A stretch of DNA of 64,000 nt, taken from the NCBI RefSeq assembly GCF_019880585.1, contig NZ_JAINVV010000003.1:558001-622000 (forward strand), written 5' to 3'. Within the stretch, counting starts at the first letter, position 1, and every line of letters starts with the position of its first letter. A program made the translations under genes and the position numbers. Below the pieces are notes generated by a model. That model saw nothing but the letters and a program-made list of their open reading frames with translations, made no database searches and had not been told where the DNA came from. Of the stretch, positions 9,000-18,265 are shown piece by piece. The DNA is from Sphingomonas colocasiae (lineage in GTDB: Bacteria > Pseudomonadota > Alphaproteobacteria > Sphingomonadales > Sphingomonadaceae).

Positions 9000-9055
9000 G
9001 GCCTGCCCTTCCACAGCCATCCGGCGCGCGCAACCGCGCGCCGTTCCGCTTTTCC

Positions 9056-9604
9056 ATGCCGGGGAATCCGGCTATCTCCGCGCCGATGCCGATCGCGCTG
9101 TTCGAAAATCGCAACTCCGATCCCCTCATCCTGCGGATCGACCCCGCCGAACAGGATTATGAGATCCCACCGCTCGCGACGCTGGGCGTGCGCTACACTC
9201 TGCGGGAAGGAACGGAGGAACGAAGCCATGCCAGCATGTCCGGCAACAGGATCTTTTTCTGGTGCGATTCCGATCATGAGGTCGATCTCGTCCTTCCCTG
9301 CCCCGCCGACAGGCTGCTCCACGATCTGTGCGTCGTAGAGGGATGCTGCGGCCATTATTTCGATGACGAGGATGTCTATCGCCATGTGACCCACCTGTTG
9401 CCGAAAACCGGCACCGTTACCGCCGAAGAGTTCGCCATGCTGGCGCTCCAGGCCGAAGGGGACACACCGGACAGAAAGGGCTACGCGGCCGGCTTCGAGC
9501 GGATCAAGGCGCTGTTTCTTCACCACATGGGCGCGCCCGCCGTGCCCGCGGAACAGCTTGAGGGCAACTATGCCCAGCCCTTCGAAAGCCGGGATCATGG
9601 TTGA
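9056..9604 (+). CDS. hypothetical protein
   Basis: 182 residues from ATG 9056; a second ATG at 9086 is equally possible because neither has a clear ribosome site. Soluble, with an N-terminal beta-like half (LFENRNSDPLILRIDPAEQDY) and a helical C-terminal half containing a CVVEGCCGHYFDDEDVYRHV segment rich in Cys, His and Asp that might bind a metal. Its 3' end overlaps the extended frame of the next gene. No known family is recognised. Confidence 0.55.
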   Translation: MPGNPAISAPMPIALFENRNSDPLILRIDPAEQDYEIPPLATLGVRYTLREGTEERSHASMSGNRIFFWCDSDHEVDLVLPCPADRLLHDLCVVEGCCGHYFDDEDVYRHVTHLLPKTGTVTAEEFAMLALQAEGDTPDRKGYAAGFERIKALFLHHMGAPAVPAEQLEGNYAQPFESRDHG

Positions 9605-9644
9605 GCCGCTTGCCCGCGCGCCCGGCCCGCTTCAGAGTGGCGAG

Positions 9645-10478
9645 ATGGACAGAGGAACCGCGCGACCATCGACCGCATCGATCATGGCCTGGCTGGCGCT
9701 GCTGATCGCCCCCATGACGCTTGCGGCCTGTTCCCAGCAACAGATGCTGGACACGCTTTCCTCGCCCGAGGATCGCGCGCTCGCCCAGGCTGCGATCCGC
9801 GACGTCGCCGCCGGCGATCAGGCGGCTCTGGCGCGAAAACTGCCGCCGGGAGCCGCACGGGAGGTCGCCGCCGCAATGCCGCGCATGCGCGCCGAACTGC
9901 CAGATACGCGCACGCCGGGCATGCGATTGGTGGATGCCAGTTTTGTGTCGACGGTCGCGACAGGAAGCATCCCGATCCGGCGGGCATTTCTCGCCTATGA
10001 AGTCACCGGAGCGAACGCGCGCGCACTGGCGCGGATAGAGATCGTCCGGACGAAGGAGCTGGCGACGATCGCCAATCTCCATGTGATGCGGATCGATCGC
10101 CCCGTCGCGGAGCTCAATGCCTTCACCCTCTCCGGCAAGTCATTCACCCACTATGCGCTGCTGCTGCTGGCCATCGCCGCCGTGGCGGTGACGGTGGCGG
10201 CGCTCGTCCGAATCTGGCGCGGGCGCGTCGTACGCCGCCGTTGGCTGGCGACACTCGGCTGCCTTGCGGGCATCGGCCGTGTGAGCATCGACTGGACCAC
10301 GGGGCAGATCTTCGCGCAGCCGCTCTATGTTCAGATTTTTTCCGCCAGTGCGATAAAACAAGGCGCACTGGGCGCATGGATCATCAGCGTCAGCATTCCT
10401 GCGGTCGCGATCTATATCCTGATCAGGCGGAAACGGCCGCACGACGGGAAACCCGTCGATCGAGTGCTTTCCCCCTGA
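9645..10478 (+). CDS. hypothetical lipoprotein with C-terminal membrane helices
   Basis: 277 residues from ATG 9645. The N-terminus ends in LIAPMTLAAC, a lipobox, so the mature protein should be lipidated at that cysteine. A periplasmic, mostly helical part follows (SSPEDRALAQAAIRDVAAGDQAALARKLP). The last third has two or three hydrophobic helices (YALLLLAIAAVAVTVAALV; GAWIISVSIPAVAIYILI). Lipid anchor plus later transmembrane helices is an unusual mix. An in-frame ATG at 9597 overlaps the previous gene but would bury the signal peptide. Function unknown. Confidence 0.6.
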   Translation: MDRGTARPSTASIMAWLALLIAPMTLAACSQQQMLDTLSSPEDRALAQAAIRDVAAGDQAALARKLPPGAAREVAAAMPRMRAELPDTRTPGMRLVDASFVSTVATGSIPIRRAFLAYEVTGANARALARIEIVRTKELATIANLHVMRIDRPVAELNAFTLSGKSFTHYALLLLAIAAVAVTVAALVRIWRGRVVRRRWLATLGCLAGIGRVSIDWTTGQIFAQPLYVQIFSASAIKQGALGAWIISVSIPAVAIYILIRRKRPHDGKPVDRVLSP

Positions 10479-10617
10479 AACACCAGTATCGAAGACCATA
10501 GAACGGCGTTCGGGCGGAACATCGGCCGATTCCGGGCCATCGCGGCTGGCGGTGGCGGCGCGCGGCAAGTCGCGATATGGGTCTGGCCGGTTCATGATCC
10601 CTGTTTTCGGATTGCCC

Positions 10618-11691
10618 ATGAAACACGCGTATCGCCTTCCGCCCATGCCCCGCCGCGCCCTGTGGGCGCTCATGGCGCTGGGCCTCGCCGCCCCGCTCCG
10701 TGCGCAGGATGCCCCGCGCGCCGAGACCGTCCGGACCGAGCCCGAGGCGGCGCGCGCCGATGCGGGACCGGCGGACGACGCGCCCGATGCCGAAGACGAG
10801 GACGCGCCCGCCGCACTGGCGGCGCGCTGCGCGGCGGCGGAGGGCGAGGCCTGCACCGGACTCGGCCATCGTCATCTGGAGGGCGACGGCGTTCCGGCGG
10901 ACGCGGCGCGCGCCGCGGCGCTGTTCGCGCGCGGCTGCCATCTGGGGAACATGAACGGCTGCACCATGTCCGGCTATCTCCACGGCGCCGGGCGCGGCGT
11001 CGAAATCTCCGCCGAGCGCGCGGCATCCTATTATGCGAAGGCCTGTGACGGCGGCGAGGCGACGGGCTGCTCCAATCTCGGCCTCGCTTATGTGAACGGC
11101 GAAGGCGTGCCCGCCGATCCGGCCCGCGCCGCGCAGCTTTTCCGGCAGGCGTGCGACGCGGGCGGGCGCGGCGGCTGCGCCAATCTCGGCGCATCCTATT
11201 CGCTGGGCAAGGGCGTGAAGCGCGATTCCCGCCGCGCCGCGCGGCTGTTCGGCCAGGCGTGCGAGGCGGGCGACCAGCATGCCTGCTACAATCTGGGCGT
11301 GCATTATCGCGATGGAATGGGCGTCGGCCGCGATTACCGCCGTGCCGCCGCGCTGTTCGAACGATCCTGCGACGCGGACGACGCCAATGCCTGCGGCAAT
11401 CTGGGCATGATGGTGAATGACGGGCGCGGCGGCGGCAAGGATCGCCAGCGCGCGCTGGGCCTGTTCGAAAAGGCGTGCGGCCTGGGCGAAGCCGAAAGCT
11501 GCTTCACGCTCGGCCGCGCCTATCAGACGGGCAATGGCCGTGAACGCGACATGGCCCGCGCGATCGAACTGCTGGAACGCACGCTGGCGCTCGATCCCGG
11601 AACCGAATCCGCCGGAGAGGCCGCGAAGGCGCTGGAGATGGCGCGCGCGGGCGATCCGGCCGATGGCACAGGCAAGGCGACGGACAAGTGA
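10618..11691 (+). CDS. secreted cysteine-rich Sel1-like repeat protein (Hcp type)
   Basis: 357 residues. A signal peptide ends at LRAQ, and an acidic linker follows (residues of about 30-70). Then come seven Sel1-like repeats of about 36 residues. Each carries a C-x7-C pair (GCHLGNMNGC, ACDGGEATGC, ACDAGGRGGC, ACEAGDQHAC, SCDADDANAC, ACGLGEAESC), the hallmark of Helicobacter cysteine-rich (Hcp) proteins, in which each repeat is clamped by a disulfide. It is expected in the periplasm or outside the cell as a protein-binding scaffold. The next gene overlaps it by GTGA and has related repeats. Confidence 0.85.
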   Translation: MKHAYRLPPMPRRALWALMALGLAAPLRAQDAPRAETVRTEPEAARADAGPADDAPDAEDEDAPAALAARCAAAEGEACTGLGHRHLEGDGVPADAARAAALFARGCHLGNMNGCTMSGYLHGAGRGVEISAERAASYYAKACDGGEATGCSNLGLAYVNGEGVPADPARAAQLFRQACDAGGRGGCANLGASYSLGKGVKRDSRRAARLFGQACEAGDQHACYNLGVHYRDGMGVGRDYRRAAALFERSCDADDANACGNLGMMVNDGRGGGKDRQRALGLFEKACGLGEAESCFTLGRAYQTGNGRERDMARAIELLERTLALDPGTESAGEAAKALEMARAGDPADGTGKATDK

Positions 11692-12932
11692 TCGAACGGC
11701 TGATACGGGTTTTCGGCGCGGCATTGCTGTGCCTGTGGGCAGGCGCCGCCATCGCGGCGCCACCGCCCGGCGAGGATGCGGTGCTGCGCTGCCGGATCGC
11801 CGGGCAGGATCGGGAAGCGGCGATATCGATCGCGGGCACGCGCGCCATCTATCGCTATGGCCGGCCCGGCCAGGCGCCCGAACTGACGCTCGCCAGCCCG
11901 CTCTCCACCCTCGATTACCGGCGCGAGGACGGGCCGGGCGACACGATCGGCGAGATCGCGACCTTCCTGAACGGCGACACCGCCTATCGCTTCGCCGCCG
12001 GCTTCCGCGACGGGCAGGCGCCCGATCCCACGGCGCTGCACCCCTTCGGCCTGTTGACCGTCAGCCGCGCGGGCAAGGCGCTCGCCACCCTCTCCTGCCG
12101 CCCGGACACGATCGCGCGCGTGCACGATCGGTTGCTGGCGGGCATGCGCGCGATCGGGCGGGAAAAGGGATCGGACGGCGCGTGGCTTCCCAATTATCCC
12201 ATCGACTATCCGCCGCCCGCCGCCCGGTCGCCCCCGTGCAAGGCGGAATCCAACGTCGATAGCTGCTGGAGCAGCGGCGTCAGCGCCGCGCGCGGCGGCG
12301 ACCTGCGCGCCGCGCTGGAACATCATGACAAGTCGTGCGCGGCCGGGCTGATCACCGCCGGCTGCTACGAAGCGGGCAAGCTCTATCTGCACAACCGGCA
12401 ATTGCGCGATTATGCGCGCGCACGGCAGCGCCTGGCGCGCGTGTGCGACGGCGACGATCCGGGGCAAGGCCCCTATGCCTGCAAATATCTGGGCTGGATG
12501 GCGCTCACCGGAACCGGGGTGGAACGCGATCCCGCCGCCGCGCGCGATCTGCTGGCGCGCGCCTGTTTCCTGCACAACGACGCGCTGATGATCGATCCGG
12601 AAGGCTGCCATTTCCTGGCCCGGGCGGTCCGCGAAACACGCGGCCCTGCCCCCCGCGACGCCGACAGGGCGGACTATGTCGCCTATCTCGCGCTCGCGCA
12701 GGGCTGCACCGACGGGGCGGAGACGGTGTGCGCCGAAGCCCGCGCGCTCCACCAGCGGGCAATGGCGGGCCGCGCGGCCTGGATCACGCGCTGCGATCGC
12801 GACGCCCCTCACCATGGCGACATCGAAAGCTGCGCGGGGCTGGCGCGCAACGACGCGGATTACGACGTGGCCCGCGCGACCCGCCGCCAGCTTCTGGCGT
12901 TGTATCGGGAGGCGGTGGCGGCGCGGGACTGA
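11688..12932 (+). CDS. secreted protein with degenerate Sel1-like repeats
   Basis: 414 residues. A GTG start overlaps the previous stop by four bases (GTGA), so the two are co-translated. A signal peptide ends at AAIAA. A beta-rich N-terminal domain of about residues 25-165 (YRYGRPGQAPELTLASPLSTLDYRR) is unlike the partner. The C-terminal half has degenerate Sel1-like repeats, again with paired cysteines (SCAAGLITAGC; VCDGDDPGQGPYAC; ACFLHNDALMIDPEGC). The N-terminal domain may bind a ligand while the repeats contact the partner; this is inference from layout. Confidence 0.7.
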   Translation: MIERLIRVFGAALLCLWAGAAIAAPPPGEDAVLRCRIAGQDREAAISIAGTRAIYRYGRPGQAPELTLASPLSTLDYRREDGPGDTIGEIATFLNGDTAYRFAAGFRDGQAPDPTALHPFGLLTVSRAGKALATLSCRPDTIARVHDRLLAGMRAIGREKGSDGAWLPNYPIDYPPPAARSPPCKAESNVDSCWSSGVSAARGGDLRAALEHHDKSCAAGLITAGCYEAGKLYLHNRQLRDYARARQRLARVCDGDDPGQGPYACKYLGWMALTGTGVERDPAAARDLLARACFLHNDALMIDPEGCHFLARAVRETRGPAPRDADRADYVAYLALAQGCTDGAETVCAEARALHQRAMAGRAAWITRCDRDAPHHGDIESCAGLARNDADYDVARATRRQLLALYREAVAARD

Positions 12933-13303
12933 GGGCCCGCCCGATTGGTCGACCGGATGCCGATCCCGTGCCTTCCGGATGCTTCTCGAAATGGCTGGAT
13001 TCCTGCTTTCGCGTACTGGTGACTGGGATTTTATTGTCCGAATTTCCCGCGGCTCCGATGATTTTTGGGCGGATGCCCACGAACTTGCCGTCAAGACATG
13101 ATCTGGGGCTGAAGCGATCCAAGCTCTCCTCCCTACGCTCAGCGTGGGAAGGAGAATTCTTGCTGCCTCAAGCTCCGAATAAAATCCCGGGCAGCAGTGT
13201 GCGTTCGCGGGCATGACAGGAAGGAATACCCCTCCCTGAAACCACCCCTTGCCCGCCCCCGCCCCTTCATGAGAGATGTCCGCCACCTCGGAGGGGAGTC
13301 TTC
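12933..13303. other. intergenic region, no supported gene
   Basis: About 370 bases holding the promoter of the serine hydrolase. Its Shine-Dalgarno GGAGGGG lies near the right end. No hairpin with a T-run and no convincing coding frame was seen. Confidence 0.4.
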
Positions 13304-14935
13304 ATGTTCAAGCGTCTGTTGTCCGCGTCCGCCGCCTGTGTCGTCGTGCCGTCCATCGCCATCGCCGCCGCGCCCGATGCGGGGAGGCAGGCGAAGGTGG
13401 ATGCTGTGTTCGCCGATTACGGCCCTGCCACGCCCGGCTGCACCGTGGGTGTGGAACAGGATGGCCGCACGCTGCTGACGCGCGGCTATGGCGCCGCCGA
13501 TCTGGAAGCGAAGCGCGCGCTGACGCCCACGTCCAGCGTCTACATGGCCTCGGTCTCCAAGCAGGTGACGGCGATGGCGGTGCTGTTGCTGGTGGAGGAC
13601 GGCAAGCTGGGGCTGGACGATCGGGTGCGCGCGATCCTGCCCGAATTGCCCGCCTATGCCGACGCGGTGACCGTTCGCCAGCTCCTCACCCATAATAGCG
13701 GGCTGCGCGATTTCTTCACGCTGGGCGCGCTCAGCGGCATTTCGAACGACCATGTCTATACCGAGAAGGACCTGATCGACCTGCTCGGCCGCCAGCAGGG
13801 GCTGGATTTCGCGCCCGATACCGATCACCTCTACAGCAACAGCGGCTATGTCGCGCTGTCGATGATCGTGCAGCGCGTATCGGGGCAAAGGCTCGACGAT
13901 TTCGCGCGGGCGCGGATCTTCACGCCGCTGGGCATGACGCAGACGCGCTTCCAACACGATCACAACCAGCCCGTGCCCGAAAAGGCCAATGGCTATGTGA
14001 AGAGCGCCACGGGCTGGGCGCTGTCCAACTCCAATCTCGACGTGGTGGGCGATGGCGGGCTCTATTCCACCGCCGGCGACATGCTGCGCTGGATCGCCAA
14101 TATGGACAGCGGCAAGGTGGGCGCGAAATCGGTGGCGCTGATGCGCGTTTCCGCCCGGCTGAAGGACGGCACGCCGACCGGCTATGGCATGGGGCTTTCG
14201 CCCGGCAGCTATCGCGGCGTGCCGATCGTCCATCATGGCGGCGCGCTGGGCGGCTATCGCACGATGACCTGGTGGATCCCGAGCGAGAAGCTGGGCATCG
14301 TGATTTCGTGCAACAATGGCGACGCGCGTTCGGCCGAACTGGCGGGCAAGGTCGCCAATATCTTCCTGGAGGGCAAGCTGAAGCCCGCCACGGTGCTGGC
14401 CGCCGACGCGCCGGGAGAAGCGGCGCGGCCCTTCGCGGGCGTCTATCGCGATCCCGCCGGTTCCTATCTGGAATTCGCGCTGAAGGACGGAAAGCTCGGC
14501 ACCGTCCGCCCCGAACGGCCGCTCGCCCGGCTTGCCGGCAGCACCTTCGCCTTCCCGACCGATCCCGACGGCACCCGCATCGCCTTCGATGCCGATGGCA
14601 AGGCGATGCGCCTGATCTCCGAAGGCAATCCGGAACGGCGCTTCGCGCGCGTGGAGACGGCGGTGGCGAGCGCGGCGGCGGGCGCCGCCTATGCGGGCGA
14701 ATATCGCGGCACCGAAGCGACGATCCCGCTGGTGATCCGCCAGGGCGATGCGCTGACGCTGAAGGCCGGGCCGTTGCCCGAGATGAAGCTGGTGCAGACC
14801 GGGCCGGACCGGTTCTGGGCGCCGGACATGGGGCTGGAACTGCTCTTCACCCGCGACGCGGGCGGACGGGCGAGCGCGCTGGAGCTGAACGCCGGCCGCG
14901 CGCGCGGGCTGAAATATGCGCGGGCGGGTTCGTGA
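13304..14935 (+). CDS. serine hydrolase, class C beta-lactamase family (S12)
   Basis: 543 residues with a signal peptide (cleavage near AIAAA). Catalytic residues of the class C/DD-peptidase fold are visible: SVSK at 83-86 (Ser83, Lys86), Y177-S-N179 and H311-G-G. Residues of about 370-540 form an extra beta-rich C-terminal domain, as in larger S12 members such as D-aminopeptidases and esterases. It works in the periplasm or outside. The KTG box is replaced by HGG, which favours a peptidase or esterase over a true beta-lactamase. Start supported by GGAGGGG. The substrate cannot be named. Confidence 0.88.
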   Translation: MFKRLLSASAACVVVPSIAIAAAPDAGRQAKVDAVFADYGPATPGCTVGVEQDGRTLLTRGYGAADLEAKRALTPTSSVYMASVSKQVTAMAVLLLVEDGKLGLDDRVRAILPELPAYADAVTVRQLLTHNSGLRDFFTLGALSGISNDHVYTEKDLIDLLGRQQGLDFAPDTDHLYSNSGYVALSMIVQRVSGQRLDDFARARIFTPLGMTQTRFQHDHNQPVPEKANGYVKSATGWALSNSNLDVVGDGGLYSTAGDMLRWIANMDSGKVGAKSVALMRVSARLKDGTPTGYGMGLSPGSYRGVPIVHHGGALGGYRTMTWWIPSEKLGIVISCNNGDARSAELAGKVANIFLEGKLKPATVLAADAPGEAARPFAGVYRDPAGSYLEFALKDGKLGTVRPERPLARLAGSTFAFPTDPDGTRIAFDADGKAMRLISEGNPERRFARVETAVASAAAGAAYAGEYRGTEATIPLVIRQGDALTLKAGPLPEMKLVQTGPDRFWAPDMGLELLFTRDAGGRASALELNAGRARGLKYARAGS

Positions 14936-14951
14936 CGCGGGATTTGCGACC

Positions 14952-15821
14952 ATGTCCGATCGCCTGAAAGTCCTGCTGCAATATCTGATGCCCAAACAGG
15001 CGCTGACCCTGCTCGCCGGCCGCGTCGCCGGCGCGCACGGAGGCGAACGCACGACCAAGCTGATCCGCTGGTTCGTGCGCCGCTACAGCGTCGACATGAA
15101 CGAGGCCGAAAATCCGGACATCGCCAGCTATCCGAGCTTCAACGACTTCTTCACCCGTCCGCTGAAAGCCGGCGCGCGGCCGTTGGCGGATGCCGATTTC
15201 ATCTGCCCGGTGGACGGCGCGATCAGCCAGTTCGGCGCCATCGACGATCATCGCATCGTCCAGGCCAAGGGCCATCACTTCACCACCACCGAACTGGTCG
15301 GCGGAGACGCCACGCTGGCCGCGCATTTCCGCCATGGCAGTTTCGCCAACCTCTATCTCTCGCCCAGGGATTATCACCGCCTGCACATGCCGTGCGACGG
15401 GCGGCTGACGCGCATGATCCATGTGCCCGGCGCGTTGTTCTCCGTGAATCCGGTCACCGCGCGCGGCGTGCCGAACCTGTTCGCGCGCAACGAACGCGTC
15501 GTATGCGTGTTCGAATCCCCCGAACATGGCCCGTTCGTGATGGTGCTGGTGGGCGCCACGATCGTCGGCAGCATGGCGACGGTGTGGCACGGCGTGGTCA
15601 ATGCGAAACGTGGCCGGTCCGTATCGGAATGGACCTATGAGGATCAGGACATCATACTGAAGCAGGGCGCGGAAATGGGCCGTTTCCTGCTGGGCTCGAC
15701 GATCGTGATGCTGTTCGGGCCGGGTATCGTCGCCTTCAACAGGGATTGGGCGCCGGAACGCCCCGTGCGCCTGGGCGAGATGATGGGCATGCGTGCGGCC
15801 CCGGGCAAGGATCCCGCATGA
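14952..15821 (+). CDS. psd: phosphatidylserine decarboxylase proenzyme
   Basis: 289 residues. It makes phosphatidylethanolamine from phosphatidylserine at the inner membrane. The self-cleavage motif LGST lies near residue 252 (GRFLLGSTIVMLFGPG); the serine becomes the pyruvoyl cofactor of the alpha chain. Other family blocks: FNDFFTRPLKAGARP, CPVDGAISQFG, HFTTTELVGGD, YLSPRDYHRLHMPCDG and GATIVGSM. ATG 14952 lies 17 bases after the previous stop. Sphingomonads also use the short type 2 enzyme; this one is the long type 1 form. It overlaps the next gene by ATGA. Confidence 0.95.
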   Translation: MSDRLKVLLQYLMPKQALTLLAGRVAGAHGGERTTKLIRWFVRRYSVDMNEAENPDIASYPSFNDFFTRPLKAGARPLADADFICPVDGAISQFGAIDDHRIVQAKGHHFTTTELVGGDATLAAHFRHGSFANLYLSPRDYHRLHMPCDGRLTRMIHVPGALFSVNPVTARGVPNLFARNERVVCVFESPEHGPFVMVLVGATIVGSMATVWHGVVNAKRGRSVSEWTYEDQDIILKQGAEMGRFLLGSTIVMLFGPGIVAFNRDWAPERPVRLGEMMGMRAAPGKDPA

Positions 15822-16567
15822 CCGGGCGCGGTGGCATGAGGACGGGTCGGCGGCCGACTATGGCGCTGGCGATGGCGGCGCTGATCGCAGCCCCCTTGCC
15901 CGCCGCCGCATCCGAACCGGCGCAGGAACCGGTCTATTCGTTCCACACCCTGCTGGTGCCGCAGGATGCGCCGGCCATCGGCGAGACCCGCACGAGCGAT
16001 GGCGGCTGGGTTCGGGGCGGCCTGTTCGCCGATCGCTCCGCGCGGCTCGATCGGGCGATTGCGAGCGCGGAGGACGGGTTCGATCTGGCGGAAGGGCAAT
16101 TGCTCGCGCTCGCGCGTTCGCGGATGCTGATCGGCTGCACGATCGACCGGATGAAGATCCGATCGGGCCGCCCGCATATCTGCCTGGCGGACCGCGATGG
16201 CGACGGGCGCTTCGATGCCTGGTTCCCGTTTTTCGACGAGATCATGCTGTTCGCCAATGTGCGCAAGGTGCCGATGGCCAAAATGAAGCCGATCACGGCC
16301 GCCGGGATCAGCCCGGTCGATATCGCGGCGCTCGCCACCGTTCCCACGCGGGTCGGCTTCGAACTGGCGCCGCGCAATGGCCGGCTGGCATTCTGCCGCA
16401 CCGTCGATGGAAAGAGCGACGGCTATTGCACGCATGATGGCCCGGGGCTCGATCCGTCCGGCCAGCCCGCCACGGCCCGCGCCCGGGGCGGGGAATTCGC
16501 CTATCGCAGGATCGGCAAATCATTTGAGGTGAGCGTGATCAGCCCGGTGCCCGTACAGCGTTTTTAG
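15818..16567 (+). CDS. hypothetical secreted protein coupled to psd
   Basis: 249 residues. The ATG overlaps the psd stop (ATGA), implying co-translation. The N-terminus is charged (MTGRGGMRTGRR) and followed by a hydrophobic signal ending PAAASE. The mature part is soluble and mixed alpha/beta, with a DRDGDGRFDAWF segment that resembles a calcium-binding D-x-D-x-D-G loop. Its 3' end overlaps the tail of the convergent gene by 29 bases. No family is recognised; envelope location is inferred from the signal. Confidence 0.65.
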   Translation: MTGRGGMRTGRRPTMALAMAALIAAPLPAAASEPAQEPVYSFHTLLVPQDAPAIGETRTSDGGWVRGGLFADRSARLDRAIASAEDGFDLAEGQLLALARSRMLIGCTIDRMKIRSGRPHICLADRDGDGRFDAWFPFFDEIMLFANVRKVPMAKMKPITAAGISPVDIAALATVPTRVGFELAPRNGRLAFCRTVDGKSDGYCTHDGPGLDPSGQPATARARGGEFAYRRIGKSFEVSVISPVPVQRF

Positions 16568-17159
16568 CTTCGCGGGTCTGCGGCTCGAATCGTTCGATGC
16601 TTCCATCGAAGCGCAGATCGCTCCAGCGCCTCCGGATTCCCCGGTCCGTCGTGTTTCCCGAGCCGGCAGATGCCCCCGCCCGCCGGTCGGCCATCCCGGA
16701 CTGACGGGCATTTCGGATAATGCCCTGCGCGACCAGATCGTCGAAAAGTTCGCGGGTCAGCCATCCCGTATGCATGACCGCTTCGGGGCCGGTTGGCGCA
16801 TTGAATGCGATAACGCCGTAACTGCCCGCCTTGAAGGACAGCGGTGGCAGCAGGCTGCATTCGGCGAAAGGCGAGTATCCGCCCTTGATCCTGATGCGCT
16901 GCCCGCGCGCATAAGGCCCTTTGTAGACATGAAGGATGCGAAGCAGTCCGGTCTTGCGCCATTTACGCGCCGCGTAGCCGACACGGCTCTCCATGACGTC
17001 GTACAGGATCGTGTCCGCCTGCATGACATCCCGTTTGTATCGCTGGACCCGCGCCCCCGCCAGCTCCGCCGCCTGCGCGGCGAGTTCTTCGTTCCGCGGC
17101 GGGCATGCCGAGGCGGCCGACGGCATCAGAGCGCAAGCGAAGGCAATGCACCATTTCAT
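16539..17159 (-). CDS. hypothetical secreted protein
   Basis: 206 residues from ATG 17159, preceded by GAGGTGG; a GTG nine bases upstream is the alternative. A signal peptide MKWCIAFACALMPSAASAC ends at a cysteine right after SASA, possibly a lipobox-like site. The mature domain includes ADTILYDVMESRVG and LRILHVYKGPYARGQRIRIKGG, a small beta fold that resembles netrin/TIMP-like or OB-like domains in shape. The C-terminal 50 residues are basic and low in complexity. Convergent overlap of 29 bases with the previous gene. Function unknown. Confidence 0.6.
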   Translation of the reverse strand: MKWCIAFACALMPSAASACPPRNEELAAQAAELAGARVQRYKRDVMQADTILYDVMESRVGYAARKWRKTGLLRILHVYKGPYARGQRIRIKGGYSPFAECSLLPPLSFKAGSYGVIAFNAPTGPEAVMHTGWLTRELFDDLVAQGIIRNARQSGMADRRAGASAGSGNTTDRGIRRRWSDLRFDGSIERFEPQTREAKNAVRAPG

Positions 17160-17223
17160 CACGGCCACCTCGCAAGCGTTCCCCTACGCGGTAGCATGAT
17201 GCCGTTCGACACGCGTTGACGCC

Positions 17224-18171
17224 CTATTCGGAGGGGCGCGAGGATCCTGGCGATCCGTGGGCAAGCACGTGATCCAGCGCCGCGCACACCGCGGCGACCT
17301 GCGCGCGCAGGCATTCCTCCGCATCGGTGCGGGGGCTGTCGGGATAGACCTCGGTCGTGGTCGTGAAGCGCGCGCCGGTGATACAGCCGCACAGGCCGAG
17401 TTCGGCCAGCGGATATTCGATCACGCCATGCGCCACCACGGGCGATCCGATGATCTCCCCGGCCGCGTCGGGCGGAGCGATATGGGTGACGCGCTCGACC
17501 GCAGCGATCACCGCCTGCTGAAAATCGGGCTGCGGATTGGCGCTGTCGTCGACCAGATAGAAACCGTCGGGGATCAGCCCGGGTTCGAAGGCCTTGCCGT
17601 CGCGCGCGGCAAGCGCCGGGCGGAATTCGCCTTCGTCGCTGTCCGTTGTTTCGTGCAGGTCGATATGCATCAGGAACGGATGGCCGAACCCGCGCACCAG
17701 TTCGATCAGCGCCGTCGCCTCGCGCGCCGGGCCATCGGGACGGAAATTGCGGTTGGGATCGATCGCGTCGTAATTCCAGCGATTGATGCGTTCATACGCC
17801 CAGGGGCTGACACAGGGCGCCACCAGCAGGTTGACCCGGCCCGCATAATCGGCGGCGCGCGCCTCCAGAAAGGCGAGCGCCCCCATCACGCCACTGGTTT
17901 CGTAACCATGTACCCCGCCCGTCACCAGCGCATTGGGCAATGCGGGATCGAAATCGCGGCTGCCGAGCGCGAGCAGTTCATAGGCTTCACCGGCATAGTC
18001 GGTCCGGCCGTAAACGGACCGGTCGAACCGGTTCGCCAGTGCCTCGATACGCGGCACGACATCCACGTCATAGCGGCGCAACCGCGGCTGCCGCGCGCGC
18101 CACTGGTTCAGTTCCGCCTCGCCCCAGGGCTGGCCCGGGGTGCCGACGGGATAAAAGCTGGTGTGGGTCAT
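17224..18171 (-). CDS. M14-family zinc carboxypeptidase-like protein
   Basis: 315 residues, no signal peptide, so probably cytoplasmic. Zinc ligands of the M14 fold are visible: H88 and E91 in GGVHGYETSG, and the histidine of MHIDLHETTD. DPNRNF supplies the Asn-Arg pair that holds a substrate carboxylate, and TTTEVYPDS near residue 280 holds the catalytic glutamate. Such proteins trim C-terminal residues from peptides or modified amino acids (compare succinylglutamate desuccinylase-like branches). Neighbours do not reveal its substrate. Confidence 0.85.
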   Translation of the reverse strand: MTHTSFYPVGTPGQPWGEAELNQWRARQPRLRRYDVDVVPRIEALANRFDRSVYGRTDYAGEAYELLALGSRDFDPALPNALVTGGVHGYETSGVMGALAFLEARAADYAGRVNLLVAPCVSPWAYERINRWNYDAIDPNRNFRPDGPAREATALIELVRGFGHPFLMHIDLHETTDSDEGEFRPALAARDGKAFEPGLIPDGFYLVDDSANPQPDFQQAVIAAVERVTHIAPPDAAGEIIGSPVVAHGVIEYPLAELGLCGCITGARFTTTTEVYPDSPRTDAEECLRAQVAAVCAALDHVLAHGSPGSSRPSE

Positions 18172-18265
18172 TCCCGGATCCGGAGCCGTTGCCTGTCGGC
18201 CCCTGATGGCATCGGATCGGGACGAACCGCAAGGATGAACGCGCGCGCCGCCGCGATATTCGCGA

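Noticed and set aside
13170-13190. CCGAATAA upstream of the S12 hydrolase as a fourth copy of the two-part element
   Set aside because: Only the short CCGAATAA part matches. The TTATGCGC part and the CCCGA spacing are missing.
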